Shown here in pieces: positions 35,270 to 43,473 of a DNA stretch of 64,000 bases (position 1 is the stretch's first letter; each line of letters begins with the position of its first letter). The translations under genes and the position numbers were made by a program. The notes under the pieces were generated by a model. It worked only from the letters and a program-made list of their open reading frames with translations, searched no databases and had not been told where the DNA came from. This stretch comes from Chryseobacterium sp. (GTDB taxonomy: Bacteria; Bacteroidota; Bacteroidia; Flavobacteriales; Weeksellaceae), in assembly GCF_019236175.1 (NCBI RefSeq), contig NZ_JAFAJM010000014.1, positions 124,001-188,000 of the forward strand, in the 5' to 3' direction.

Positions 35270-35596
35270 TTATTGAACGGTAATATAGAATTCATAATCA
35301 TCTTTCATTTCTTTAATACGGTAACCCGCCGCAGAGCTGCTGTCCGGAACCGCCTGAAAACCACTTCTCAATGCAGGAATGGTATCTTTTTTTATAATTT
35401 CTTTCAAGAGCTTATTGTCTCTCCAGATCCGGTGTCTGGTAACCAGCAGATCTACCTTATCCAGATGTTCCACGGAAAGCTCTGTTTCAATAGCCGCTTC
35501 TTTATTTACCGAACTTACTTCATCCTCCTTTTGTTTGCTGCAAGCTGCAAAAAACATCATTCCCGGCAACAAAAAGTAAAATTTTAATTTTCTCAC
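35270..35596 (-). CDS. Small lipoprotein of unknown function
   Basis: The protein is 108 aa with GTG start (35594-35596), signal peptide and lipobox FFAACSK (about Cys18 or Cys19). The remainder is charged, with LVTRHRIWRDNKLLKEIIKKD in the middle, and has no family I recognise. I prefer the GTG to the in-frame TTG at 35617 because that TTG falls inside the -7 box. It is the first gene of the three-gene unit with the YgiB-like lipoprotein and the ATP-grasp ligase. Confidence 0.65.
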   Translation of the reverse strand: MRKLKFYFLLPGMMFFAACSKQKEDEVSSVNKEAAIETELSVEHLDKVDLLVTRHRIWRDNKLLKEIIKKDTIPALRSGFQAVPDSSSAAGYRIKEMKDDYEFYITVQ

Positions 35597-35614
35597 TTTG
35601 GCTTTAATTTTTAA

Positions 35615-35622
35615 CAAAAGTA
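35615..35622 (-). promoter_or_regulatory. -7 box of the lipoprotein/ATP-grasp unit
   Basis: Minus-strand TACTTTTG matches TAnnTTTG, 18 bases upstream of the GTG start. The intergenic region is shared with the divergent metallopeptidase gene. Confidence 0.55.
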
Positions 35623-35673
35623 GTCATTTAGTGATGATATTATTTTAAATTTACAAGGCAAAAAAATTCTAAT

Positions 35674-36537
35674 ATGAAATGGACAGACGACAGAGGCGCA
35701 AGCGTTGACGATCGCCGTGGCTCCGGAGGCGGAGGTGGCGGTATGATCGTAGGCGGAGGCCTCGGAACCTTAATTATAGCAGCAATTGTTTTCTTTTTGG
35801 GTGGTGACCCTTCCGGTATTTTAAATTCAGGAAGTGTACAGTCTTCTTCGGGAGCCAGTGAAAAAAGAGAGCTTTCAGCCGGTGAAAAAAAAATCGGCGA
35901 TATGGTAGAGATGATGGCGACATGGAATACCCAAACCTGGGATAAAGTGTTTAAAGAAAATGGGATGAACTATACAGAGCCCACCGTAGTTCTTTTTGAA
36001 GATACGACACAATCAGCTTGTGGTACTGCCCAGTCTGCAATGGGCCCCTTCTATTGCCCTGCCGACCAAAAGGTTTATATGGACATGAGTTTCTTTAATG
36101 AACTTCAGCAGAAATTCGGGGCTAAAGTTACGGAATTTACAGTAGCCTATGTTCTGGCCCACGAAGTTGGCCACCACGTTCAGACTCTTTTAGGCACTAC
36201 ACAGAAAGTAGATGCACTAAGAAGAAGCGGAAGATATTCTGAAGCTGAAATGAACAGAGTTTCCGTGGCCACAGAATTACAGGCAGACTTTTATGCCGGA
36301 GTCTGGGCAAAAAGAACAAATGACAGCAAGCATATTCTGGAACCCGGAGACATTCAGTCCGCAATAGATGCGGCAGAAGCAGTGGGAGATGATAATATTC
36401 AGAAAAGAGCTCAGGGATATGTTAACCAGGAAAGCTTTACCCACGGATCATCCGCACAACGTAAAGAATGGTTTATGAAAGGATACAATACCGGAGACAT
36501 CAGACAAGGCGATACCTTTAATCAGCTTCTGAAGTAA
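35674..36537 (+). CDS. YpfJ-family neutral zinc metallopeptidase
   Basis: Predicted membrane-anchored zinc peptidase facing the periplasm; substrates are unknown. It is 287 aa. A Gly-rich, basic N-terminus (residues 1-28; RRGSGGGGGGMIVGGGLGT) leads into one membrane helix (about 26-46). The peptidase domain has LAHEVGHHVQ (His163, Glu164, His167) and a downstream TELQADFYAGVWA that likely supplies the third ligand. QSACGTAQSAMGPFYCPAD is typical of the family. It is closed by a strong terminator. Confidence 0.9.
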   Translation: MKWTDDRGASVDDRRGSGGGGGGMIVGGGLGTLIIAAIVFFLGGDPSGILNSGSVQSSSGASEKRELSAGEKKIGDMVEMMATWNTQTWDKVFKENGMNYTEPTVVLFEDTTQSACGTAQSAMGPFYCPADQKVYMDMSFFNELQQKFGAKVTEFTVAYVLAHEVGHHVQTLLGTTQKVDALRRSGRYSEAEMNRVSVATELQADFYAGVWAKRTNDSKHILEPGDIQSAIDAAEAVGDDNIQKRAQGYVNQESFTHGSSAQRKEWFMKGYNTGDIRQGDTFNQLLK

Positions 36538-36550
36538 ACCAAGATACATA

Positions 36551-36590
36551 AAAAAACCTGAAGGATTTTCTTCAGGTTTTTTATTTATTG
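36551..36590. terminator. Bidirectional terminator
   Basis: A perfect 13-bp stem (AAAAAACCTGAAG, 36551-36563, with CTTCAGGTTTTTT, 36570-36582) has T-runs on both strands. It lies between the convergent metallopeptidase and GLPGLI genes and just touches the end of the latter. Confidence 0.9.
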
Positions 36591-37439
36591 CAATTCAATC
36601 GGATTAGAATTTTTCTTGGCTTCCCCCTTTACTCTGTCTTCCATTCTCTTTTTCATATCCGCAGGATTTTGATTTCCACCACCCTGACCTCTTCCGCCAC
36701 CCATTCTCATGGTAGTGGAAAAACCTCCCTGTCCTCCACTTTGGTTCATGAATGACATAGGATCTGCAATGAATTTCTGCTGTTGTTTTACAAAATCTGT
36801 CCTTTTTACCTTAATGGTATTTCCAAACTGATTCATATTTGGTAATTCTGCAATTTTATAATTCTTCATCAGATCAAAGGAATAATCTCCTTTATCGTCT
36901 TCCACCTTTACAATTAAACCGGGAAGTCCTCCAAATTTATAGGGCCCGTCCTGATATGGTAAATCTGTTGTAAACCAGGCCGTCCATTTTCTTCCTCCAA
37001 AATCTGTCTCTGCCTTTTGAACCTTATACTCTCCTATCTTTCGGGTTTCAGATGAAATTATCCAGTTAATGGGTCTGTCTTCTTCATAAGAATAAATATC
37101 CCTTCCTATACGGTCTTTAAAAAAGATTTTTTGATTGGTTTTATCTTTTTCAACCGAATAATTAATATTTGATCTCAGGCTTTCCATCTGATCCCTGCTG
37201 ATACTTCCTCTTCCACCACCACCCTGAAAAGCCTTTTGCATAACAGAATCTCTTTTAATTCTATTTTCAGAATAAAAGACCGATTTCTCCGGAGAGATAT
37301 CCAGATATGCATTTTCTGTTTTAATATCTGTTTTATTTTCTGCATCAGGCTTCATCGTTACCTGATATACAAATCTGTTTGTCTGTGCAGAAATATGCTG
37401 CATCAACAATGCAAGAACTATAATGCCTAATTTTTTCAT
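36585..37439 (-). CDS. GLPGLI family protein (second of tandem pair)
   Basis: Exported protein of the Bacteroidetes-specific GLPGLI family, function unknown. It is 284 aa with signal peptide (about residues 1-18) and the namesake motif in KFGGLPGLIVKVEDDKGDYSFDL (about 167-189). From about residue 225 there is a Gly/Met/Gln/Arg-rich low-complexity segment, and the protein ends NPIELQ. The neighbour upstream has the same layout, so the pair arose by tandem duplication. It starts 7 bases after that gene's stop codon. Confidence 0.85.
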   Translation of the reverse strand: MKKLGIIVLALLMQHISAQTNRFVYQVTMKPDAENKTDIKTENAYLDISPEKSVFYSENRIKRDSVMQKAFQGGGGRGSISRDQMESLRSNINYSVEKDKTNQKIFFKDRIGRDIYSYEEDRPINWIISSETRKIGEYKVQKAETDFGGRKWTAWFTTDLPYQDGPYKFGGLPGLIVKVEDDKGDYSFDLMKNYKIAELPNMNQFGNTIKVKRTDFVKQQQKFIADPMSFMNQSGGQGGFSTTMRMGGGRGQGGGNQNPADMKKRMEDRVKGEAKKNSNPIELQ

Positions 37440-37446
37440 GTATATT

Positions 37447-38376
37447 TTAATTTAATTCAATTGGATTGGGGTTTGTGCTATTTTTTAAAGAAATATTTTC
37501 CATTGCCCCATTTTGAACAGGAAGGCCACCGCTGCGATCGTCTCCTCCCATTCCTCTCTGCATGCCACCTGAACGCCCGCCATGCATACCGCCTCCGTGT
37601 TTTCCACCTCCCATATTCATAAGGCCCCCTCCATTTCCTCCGGCCATATTTTTTTTGTTTTTACTGAACTCCAATTCCAGAGCAGCTTTATCACCCCGGA
37701 AATTGACTCTTGTACTTTGTTTTGCATCAGAATTTACGGGTTCTTCAAAAGCATCTTTAACAATAATTTTCTTAACGAGATCAAATCTGTAGTCTCCTTT
37801 ATCATCTTCAAGTCTTACAATCAGCCCCGGCAATCCGGAAAACTTATAAGGCCCGTCAGAAACATTAATATCTTTTGTAAACCAGGCTGTCCAGACTCTG
37901 CCTCCGAAATTCGCCACTGCCTTTTGTGCCTGATAACCATTCTGTTTTTCCATATCATTTGTTATTTCCCATTTTAACGGGCGGTCTTCCTGATAATAAA
38001 TTTGTTTTCCGGCTACTCTGTCGTAATAGTATACTTTCTGTTCCGGAATATTTTTTGAGATAAAATAATCGAAGAAAGTAGGATCAAAATGCTTTTTTCC
38101 TTCGAGTTTCGAGAAATCTTTCTCATCTTTTTTATTATTTTCCTTCACTTCTGATTTAAAAGAGGCGAAAAGAGAATCTTTTTTCAATTTATTTTCACTG
38201 ATAAATAAAGAACGTCCCCCTTTAATATCTAAAAATGTTCGTTCTGTTTTCATGCTTACCAGATTTATTGAATCCGGATTAACAGACGTATCATAGATAT
38301 ATCTTGTCGTCTGTCCATAAGACATTAGGGTTAAAAATAGTACAAAGAAGCCAAGTATTTTTTGTCTCATGTTCAT
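37447..38376 (-). CDS. GLPGLI family protein (first of tandem pair)
   Basis: Paralogue of the following gene, function unknown. It is 309 aa, with signal peptide ending about SYGQ, family motif in KFSGLPGLIVRLEDDKGDYRFDL (about residues 178-200), and a Gly/Met/His-rich stretch (GGGKHGGGMHGGRSGGMQRG, about 255-275) unlike the rest of the protein. It ends NPIELN. Starts at 38376 and 38370 (MRQK) are equally possible. The Met/His-rich segment could bind metal, but that is speculation. Confidence 0.85.
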   Translation of the reverse strand: MNMRQKILGFFVLFLTLMSYGQTTRYIYDTSVNPDSINLVSMKTERTFLDIKGGRSLFISENKLKKDSLFASFKSEVKENNKKDEKDFSKLEGKKHFDPTFFDYFISKNIPEQKVYYYDRVAGKQIYYQEDRPLKWEITNDMEKQNGYQAQKAVANFGGRVWTAWFTKDINVSDGPYKFSGLPGLIVRLEDDKGDYRFDLVKKIIVKDAFEEPVNSDAKQSTRVNFRGDKAALELEFSKNKKNMAGGNGGGLMNMGGGKHGGGMHGGRSGGMQRGMGGDDRSGGLPVQNGAMENISLKNSTNPNPIELN

Positions 38377-38390
38377 TTTATTTTATAGAT

Positions 38391-38398
38391 CAAAAATA
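38391..38398 (-). promoter_or_regulatory. -7 box of the GLPGLI pair
   Basis: Minus-strand TATTTTTG matches TAnnTTTG, 14 bases upstream of the ATG at 38376. Confidence 0.5.
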
Positions 38399-38525
38399 CA
38401 AATCAAGGTTAAACTCTAAAACAAATACTTAGGATTAATCTAAAAAATTTATATAATTTTAACACGGGCTCATGTAAAAAAAATGATGTATTGAGAACAG
38501 AATCATTAAAATAGATATCTTCGAT

Positions 38526-38556
38526 TTGAGATTGCGGAAATTAGTTCGTATTTTTG
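38526..38556 (+). promoter_or_regulatory. Promoter of the suf cluster
   Basis: TTG (38526-38528), a 20-base spacer and TATTTTTG (38549-38556) form a full consensus promoter, 28 bases before the sufA-like ATG. I see no IscR-like or other obvious operator. Confidence 0.65.
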
Positions 38557-38584
38557 CCTAATTAAATCATTCTAAATAAATACA

Positions 38585-38914
38585 ATGATAAAAGTATCAG
38601 ATTACGCAAAGGAAAAAGCCATCCAACTGATGACAGAAGATGGTTTTAACCCTGCTGAAGATTATATAAGAGTTGGAGTTAAAAGCGGTGGATGCTCTGG
38701 GTTAGAGTATGTTTTGAAGTTCGACAACCAAAAAACAGACTCAGACCAGGTTTTTGAAGACAATAATATTAAGATTGTTATTGATAAAAAATCCATTCTG
38801 TATTTAGCAGGAACGACTCTTGAATATTCGGGAGGACTAAACGGGAAAGGGTTTGTATTTAACAACCCGAACGCATCCAGAACTTGTGGATGTGGAGAAT
38901 CATTTAGCTTGTAG
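38585..38914 (+). CDS. sufA: A-type Fe-S carrier (SufA/IscA-like)
   Basis: Receives or delivers Fe-S clusters from the SufBCD scaffold. It is 109 aa, the standard length, with the three cluster ligands Cys37 (SGGCSGLEY), Cys101 and Cys103 (RTCGCGESF). It is first in the suf cluster, with a good promoter. I use the symbol sufA because of its position; sequence alone does not separate SufA, IscA and ErpA. An eroded gene lies between it and sufB. Confidence 0.9.
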   Translation: MIKVSDYAKEKAIQLMTEDGFNPAEDYIRVGVKSGGCSGLEYVLKFDNQKTDSDQVFEDNNIKIVIDKKSILYLAGTTLEYSGGLNGKGFVFNNPNASRTCGCGESFSL

Positions 38915-38961
38915 TTCTTAAAAGATTAAAAATTTATAATCCTTTAAGAGATCAGTTAAAA

Positions 38962-39233
38962 AAGAATTTTGAACTGACAAGCCACTTAAAAGAGCTGTTT
39001 TGTCTGTTTCAAACAATGTTGGAGAAAAAATAAATATAATAATAACGGTCAGTTTATCCGGTATTTAAAATATTTCGGGAGAAGTTGCTCAGAAGTAAGA
39101 AATATGTTACATCTTTGCTCCCTGTTATGATGAGGATACAATCGAACTAATTAATGATTGCCGATTAGTTTCTCAACAAGTATCAAAATTTATTGATTAC
39201 CTCTCTAAAATGGATACAAGAAAGAAGAATTAA
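38962..39233 (+). pseudogene. Remnant of a four-helix-bundle protein (23S rRNA intervening-sequence type)
   Basis: No intact gene lies between sufA and sufB, but successive reading frames spell a recognisable protein. FELTSHL starts at 38968. RAVLSVSNNVGE (38991 on) is in a second frame and recalls the usual RRASVSIPSNIAEG. QFIRYLKYFGRSCSEVRNML begins near 39050. After another shift CYDEDTIELINDCRLV runs on to the stop at 39231-39233. At least three frame changes are needed and the N-terminal helix is missing. Such genes are scattered sporadically in flavobacterial genomes, some inside rRNA genes. Confidence rests on motif order, not on a search. Confidence 0.7.
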
Positions 39234-39267
39234 TTTTTAATCATTTAATTTTTTAATTATTTAATTA

Positions 39268-40716
39268 ATGTCAAAATATACTGAAGACGATTTAAGAGTC
39301 GATCTAGAAAATAAAAAATATGAATTCGGTTGGGAAACGAAGATTGATTATGAAGATTTCCCGATTGGATTAAATGAGGATATCATCCGTGCCATTTCTG
39401 CTAAAAAAGAAGAACCGGAATGGATGACTGAATGGCGTCTGGAATCTTTCAAAATCTGGCAAAAAATGGTGGAGCCTGAATGGGCAAACATCAAATATGA
39501 AAAACCGGATTTCCAAGCCATCCGCTACTATGCTGCTCCAAAAGTAAAGCCTGAACTGGCAAGTCTTGACGAGGTAGATCCTGAGTTATTGAAAACATTC
39601 GAAAAGCTAGGGATTAATATCGAAGAACAGAAAAGACTTTCAGGAGTTGCCGTGGATATTGTCATGGACTCAGTTTCTGTGAAAACTACTTTCCAGGATA
39701 CTTTAGCAGAAAAGGGAATTATTTTCTGTTCCATCTCTGAAGCGATTAAAAACCATCCTGATTTAGTAAGAAAATATCTTGGAAAAGTTGTTCCGAGAGG
39801 GGACAATTTTTATGCAGCGTTGAACTCTGCGGTATTTTCTGACGGAAGTTTCTGCTATATTCCTAAAGGAGTAAAGTGCCCGATGGAACTTTCTACTTAT
39901 TTCCGTATCAACCAGGCAGGAACAGGACAGTTTGAAAGAACTCTTCTTGTAGCTGACGAAGGAAGTTATGTTTCTTATCTTGAAGGATGTACAGCTCCAT
40001 CAAGAGATGAAAACCAGCTTCACGCGGCTGTTGTAGAGCTAATTGCTTTAGACAATGCTGAAATCAAATATTCAACGGTTCAGAACTGGTATCCCGGTAA
40101 TGAAGAAGGAAAAGGCGGGGTATTCAACTTTGTAACGAAAAGAGGACTTTGTGAAAGAAATGCAAAAATCTCATGGACACAGGTAGAAACAGGTTCAGCC
40201 GTGACGTGGAAATATCCGTCTTGTATCCTTAAAGGAGACAATTCTATCGGAGAGTTCTATTCTATTGCAGTAACCAACAACCACCAATACGCAGATACAG
40301 GAACAAAAATGATCCACATTGGAAAAAACACCAAGTCTACAATCATCTCCAAAGGTATTTCTGCAGGAAAATCTCAAAACTCATACAGAGGTCAGGTGAA
40401 AGTAATGCCTTCTGCAAAAGGAGCAAGAAACTTCTCTCAGTGTGACTCTCTATTAATGGGTAATGAATGTGGAGCCCACACTTTCCCTTATATTGAAATC
40501 AAAGATCCTTCTGCACAATTAGAGCACGAAGCAACCACTTCAAAAATTGGAGAGGATCAGATTTTCTACTGTAACCAGAGAGGTATTGATACTGAAAGAG
40601 CTATCGCTCTGATTGTAAACGGTTTCAGCAAAGAGGTTCTAAATAAATTACCAATGGAATTTGCCATTGAAGCTCAAAAACTATTGGAAATTTCATTAGA
40701 AGGGTCGGTTGGATAA
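39268..40716 (+). CDS. sufB: Fe-S cluster assembly protein SufB
   Basis: Scaffold subunit of the SufBC2D complex on which nascent Fe-S clusters form. It is 482 aa, the usual length. Family-typical stretches are the N-terminal [18 protein letters not shown], the central [21 protein letters not shown], and [19 protein letters not shown] with [17 protein letters not shown] (about 329-380); TEGCTAP-type cysteine chemistry is represented by [19 protein letters not shown]. The next gene is a hydroxyisourate hydrolase rather than sufC. Confidence 0.96.
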   Translation: MSKYTEDDLRVDLENKKYEFGWETKIDYEDFPIGLNEDIIRAISAKKEEPEWMTEWRLESFKIWQKMVEPEWANIKYEKPDFQAIRYYAAPKVKPELASLDEVDPELLKTFEKLGINIEEQKRLSGVAVDIVMDSVSVKTTFQDTLAEKGIIFCSISEAIKNHPDLVRKYLGKVVPRGDNFYAALNSAVFSDGSFCYIPKGVKCPMELSTYFRINQAGTGQFERTLLVADEGSYVSYLEGCTAPSRDENQLHAAVVELIALDNAEIKYSTVQNWYPGNEEGKGGVFNFVTKRGLCERNAKISWTQVETGSAVTWKYPSCILKGDNSIGEFYSIAVTNNHQYADTGTKMIHIGKNTKSTIISKGISAGKSQNSYRGQVKVMPSAKGARNFSQCDSLLMGNECGAHTFPYIEIKDPSAQLEHEATTSKIGEDQIFYCNQRGIDTERAIALIVNGFSKEVLNKLPMEFAIEAQKLLEISLEGSVG

Positions 40717-40738
40717 ACCATTGAAAAAAAATAATCTT

Positions 40739-41149
40739 ATGAAGAAGTTTTTGCTGGCGTTTTTTGGATTGATTTTTCTACACTTTTCCGCTCAGGAAAA
40801 AACAGGGTTTCAACTTTCAAGTCATATTCTGGATATATCACAGGGAAAACCTGCCGGAAATGTGGAAATTGAACTGGAAAAATACAATGAAACTACTAAA
40901 CAATGGGTTTCTATAGGTAAGAAGCAAACTGATAATAATGGCAGGGTTTCAGATTTTTTACCGTATCAAAAAGCTGGTAATAACGGAAAATACAAACTTG
41001 TATTCTTCATAGAAGATTATTACAAACATAAAAATATAGAAAGCTTCTATCCGTCTATTGAGGTAATATTCCAGATAAAAGACAAAGAGCATTATCATGT
41101 TCCGATCACTTTATCACCATTTGGATATTCCACGTACAGAGGAAGCTAA
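40739..41149 (+). CDS. uraH: Exported 5-hydroxyisourate hydrolase (transthyretin-like)
   Basis: Hydrolyses 5-hydroxyisourate, the product of urate oxidation. It is 136 aa from the ATG at 40739. A clear signal peptide (MKKFLLAFFGLIFLHFSAQ) precedes the transthyretin-like domain. Catalytic residues are present: His in LSSHILD, Arg in NNGRVSD, His in HYHVPITLSPFGY, and Ser in the C-terminal YSTYRGS signature. Periplasmic location is inferred. It lies 22 bases after sufB and 30 before sufC on the same strand, an unexpected place; no urate oxidase or other purine-degradation gene is in the window. An in-frame ATG at 40709 overlaps sufB and would hide the signal peptide. Confidence 0.88.
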   Translation: MKKFLLAFFGLIFLHFSAQEKTGFQLSSHILDISQGKPAGNVEIELEKYNETTKQWVSIGKKQTDNNGRVSDFLPYQKAGNNGKYKLVFFIEDYYKHKNIESFYPSIEVIFQIKDKEHYHVPITLSPFGYSTYRGS

Positions 41150-41179
41150 TACAATTATAAAAAGAAAAAGTTAGCAAGA

Positions 41180-41923
41180 ATGTTACAAATTAAAGACCTT
41201 CACGCCAAAATTGAAGATGGCGCAGAAATATTAAAAGGTATTAATCTTGAAATAAAGCCGGGCGAAGTTCACGCAATCATGGGGCCGAACGGAGCTGGTA
41301 AATCTACCCTTTCTTCTGTAATCGCCGGAAAAGAAGATTATGAAGTAACGGGTGGTGAGATTCTTTTCCAGGGAGAAGATATCAGTGAAGACGCTCCTGA
41401 AGATAGAGCTCACAAAGGAATTTTCCTTTCTTTCCAATATCCAGTGGAAATTCCGGGAGTTTCTGTAACGAACTTTATCAAAGCAGCTTTAAACGAAACC
41501 AGAAAAGCAAACGGACTGGAAGAAATGCCGGCAAAAGAAATGCTTGCCTTAATCCGTGAAAAATCTGAAAAACTTGGAATCAAGAAAGATTTCCTTTCAA
41601 GATCATTGAATGAGGGATTCTCAGGAGGTGAAAAGAAAAGAAATGAAATCTTCCAGATGATGATGCTGAATCCTAAATTAGCGATTCTCGATGAAACAGA
41701 TTCAGGATTAGATATCGATGCATTAAGAATCGTAGCAGACGGAGTAAACTACTTTAAAAACGAAGGAAATGCAGTTCTTTTGATTACGCACTATCAGAGA
41801 TTGCTTAACTATATTCAGCCTGACTTCGTTCACGTGTTAGCAGACGGAAAAATCATCAAAACCGGTGATAAGTCTTTAGCATTAGAGCTTGAAGAAAAAG
41901 GTTATGACTGGCTTCTTAACTAA
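41180..41923 (+). CDS. sufC: Fe-S assembly ATPase SufC
   Basis: ABC-type ATPase of the SufBC2D scaffold; soluble, not a transporter. It is 247 aa. Walker A is GPNGAGKST (about residues 35-43), the signature is [10 protein letters not shown] (about 153-162), Walker B is [14 protein letters not shown] (about 171-184) and the switch His is in [10 protein letters not shown]. It sits between the hydroxyisourate hydrolase gene and sufD. Confidence 0.97.
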   Translation: MLQIKDLHAKIEDGAEILKGINLEIKPGEVHAIMGPNGAGKSTLSSVIAGKEDYEVTGGEILFQGEDISEDAPEDRAHKGIFLSFQYPVEIPGVSVTNFIKAALNETRKANGLEEMPAKEMLALIREKSEKLGIKKDFLSRSLNEGFSGGEKKRNEIFQMMMLNPKLAILDETDSGLDIDALRIVADGVNYFKNEGNAVLLITHYQRLLNYIQPDFVHVLADGKIIKTGDKSLALELEEKGYDWLLN

Positions 41924-41966
41924 GAAGGAAGTACATTATTTCAGAGATTACAATTTCTCGCGGTCA

Positions 41967-41999
41967 TTCATGTAGCGCAGCAAAATAAAGAATCTCTCA
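41967..41999. repeat. Possible half of a dispersed intergenic repeat
   Basis: The sequence GTCATTCATGTAGCGCAGC followed by AAAATAAAGAATCTC resembles one arm of intergenic repeats I know from Bacteroidetes genomes (GTCATTC...GCGAAG...AAGAATCTC type). No second arm is present in the 140-base sufC-sufD gap, so this may be a relic or chance. Confidence 0.3.
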
Positions 42000-42063
42000 T
42001 ATTAAAAATTGGATTCCCTGTTCCTCGGAATAACCATATTTTAGTTCAAAATAAAAAGAAAAA

Positions 42064-43398
42064 ATGGGGCAAACCACAGATATACCAGTAATGGCATTAA
42101 AAGAACAAATTATAGAGAACCATAATGAATTTTTGGAGAGTCTTCGTCACAGGTTTCTGGATGATGAAAGAAAAGCGGCTCTTCAAAGATTTGCAAACAT
42201 CGGTTTTCCTACCAAAAAAGACGAAGAATATAAATATACCAATCTAAAGGAGATCACGGAAAAAAGCTACAACTTCTTCCCGAAAGAGAACCATAATATC
42301 ACTAAAGAGCAATTTGATGAATTGCATCTTGGAGAAGAAAACTTTGATTGGATTGTTTTTGTAAACGGTAAACTTCACAAAGAACTTTCAAAAGTTTCTA
42401 TTGAAAATGTAGAGTTCCTTTCATTCAATTATGCACTGAATGATGATCAGCATAAAGAAGTTTTTGAGAAATATTTCAACAGTATTGCTTCCAAAGAGCA
42501 GGCGTTCACCAACTTAAACCTTGCGTACTGCAAATACGGATTCTTTTTAAAGGTTCCTAAAAATGTAGTTATTGAAAAGCCAATCCATGTCTTTTATATT
42601 TCGCAAAACCAGGAAGAAAATACCTTCTACAACACCAGAAACCTGCTGATTGTAGAAGAAGGCGCTAAAGTAGAGGTTATTGAAAGCCATCACAATTTTG
42701 ACAGTACATATGTATTGACTAACTCTGTGACTGAGATCTTTACCTATTCCAACGCCAAAGCCGACTGGCATAAGCTTCAGAACGACAACAATACTTCTTA
42801 TTTTATCGATAATACTTTTGCCAGACAGGAAAAAGACAGCTTAACGACTGTAAATACCTTCTCTTTCGGAGGTAAACTGGTAAGAAACAATCTGGATTTT
42901 ATTCATAATGGACAAAACATCAATTCATTCATGAACGGAATTACCATTATCGGAAAAGATCAGTTGGTAGACCACCACACGGCAGTACACCATAGTTTCC
43001 CGAACTGTGAAAGTTATCAGAACTACAAAGGAATTTTCGATGGCAATGCCCACGGTGTTTTCAATGGAAAGGTCTTCGTAGATAAGATTGCTCAAAAAAC
43101 AAATGCTTATCAGCAGAACAACAATGTTTTACTAAGTGAAGGAGCAAGCATAGACACAAAACCCCAGTTGGAAATCTTTGCTGATGATGTAAAATGTTCT
43201 CACGGATGTACGGTAGGCCAATTGAATGAGGATGCTTTATTTTATCTGAGAGCAAGAGGAATTTCTAAAAAAGAGGCTCAGGCCCTTCTTTTATATGCTT
43301 TCGCTAATGATGCGATGCAGAATATTGACATAGAGCCTTTAAAAGAAAAAATTTCGAAGCTACTGGCAGAGAAATTAGAAGTAGATATAGAATTTTAA
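42064..43398 (+). CDS. sufD: Fe-S cluster assembly protein SufD
   Basis: SufB paralogue in the SufBC2D scaffold. It is 444 aa, with KKDEEYKYTNLKEI near residue 55 and the conserved C-terminal core (VDHHTAVHHSFPNCESYQNYKGIFDGNAHGVFNGKVFVD about 301-339, with the conserved His; and DDVKCSHGCTVGQLNEDALFYLRARGI). An internal ATG at 42091 is a possible alternative start. It is separated from sufC by 140 bases without a clear terminator. It closes the cluster; no sufS or sufE follows. Confidence 0.95.
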   Translation: MGQTTDIPVMALKEQIIENHNEFLESLRHRFLDDERKAALQRFANIGFPTKKDEEYKYTNLKEITEKSYNFFPKENHNITKEQFDELHLGEENFDWIVFVNGKLHKELSKVSIENVEFLSFNYALNDDQHKEVFEKYFNSIASKEQAFTNLNLAYCKYGFFLKVPKNVVIEKPIHVFYISQNQEENTFYNTRNLLIVEEGAKVEVIESHHNFDSTYVLTNSVTEIFTYSNAKADWHKLQNDNNTSYFIDNTFARQEKDSLTTVNTFSFGGKLVRNNLDFIHNGQNINSFMNGITIIGKDQLVDHHTAVHHSFPNCESYQNYKGIFDGNAHGVFNGKVFVDKIAQKTNAYQQNNNVLLSEGASIDTKPQLEIFADDVKCSHGCTVGQLNEDALFYLRARGISKKEAQALLLYAFANDAMQNIDIEPLKEKISKLLAEKLEVDIEF

Positions 43399-43416
43399 AC
43401 TTTATATATTGATAAT

Positions 43417-43455
43417 AAAAAAGCACTTCATGATGGAGTGCTTTTTATTTTTTAT
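43417..43455. terminator. Bidirectional terminator after sufD
   Basis: A stem AAAAAAGCACTTCA with TGGAGTGCTTTTT (one G-T pair) around a three-base loop has T-runs on both strands. It lies between convergent sufD and a DUF3078 gene. Confidence 0.88.
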
Positions 43456-43473
43456 CATAGAATAGAACAAAAA

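Noticed and set aside
37562..37977. Plus-strand frames (76 and 131 codons) opposite the GLPGLI gene
   Set aside because: Pro/Phe-rich mirror of the Gly/Met-rich insert; no independent support.
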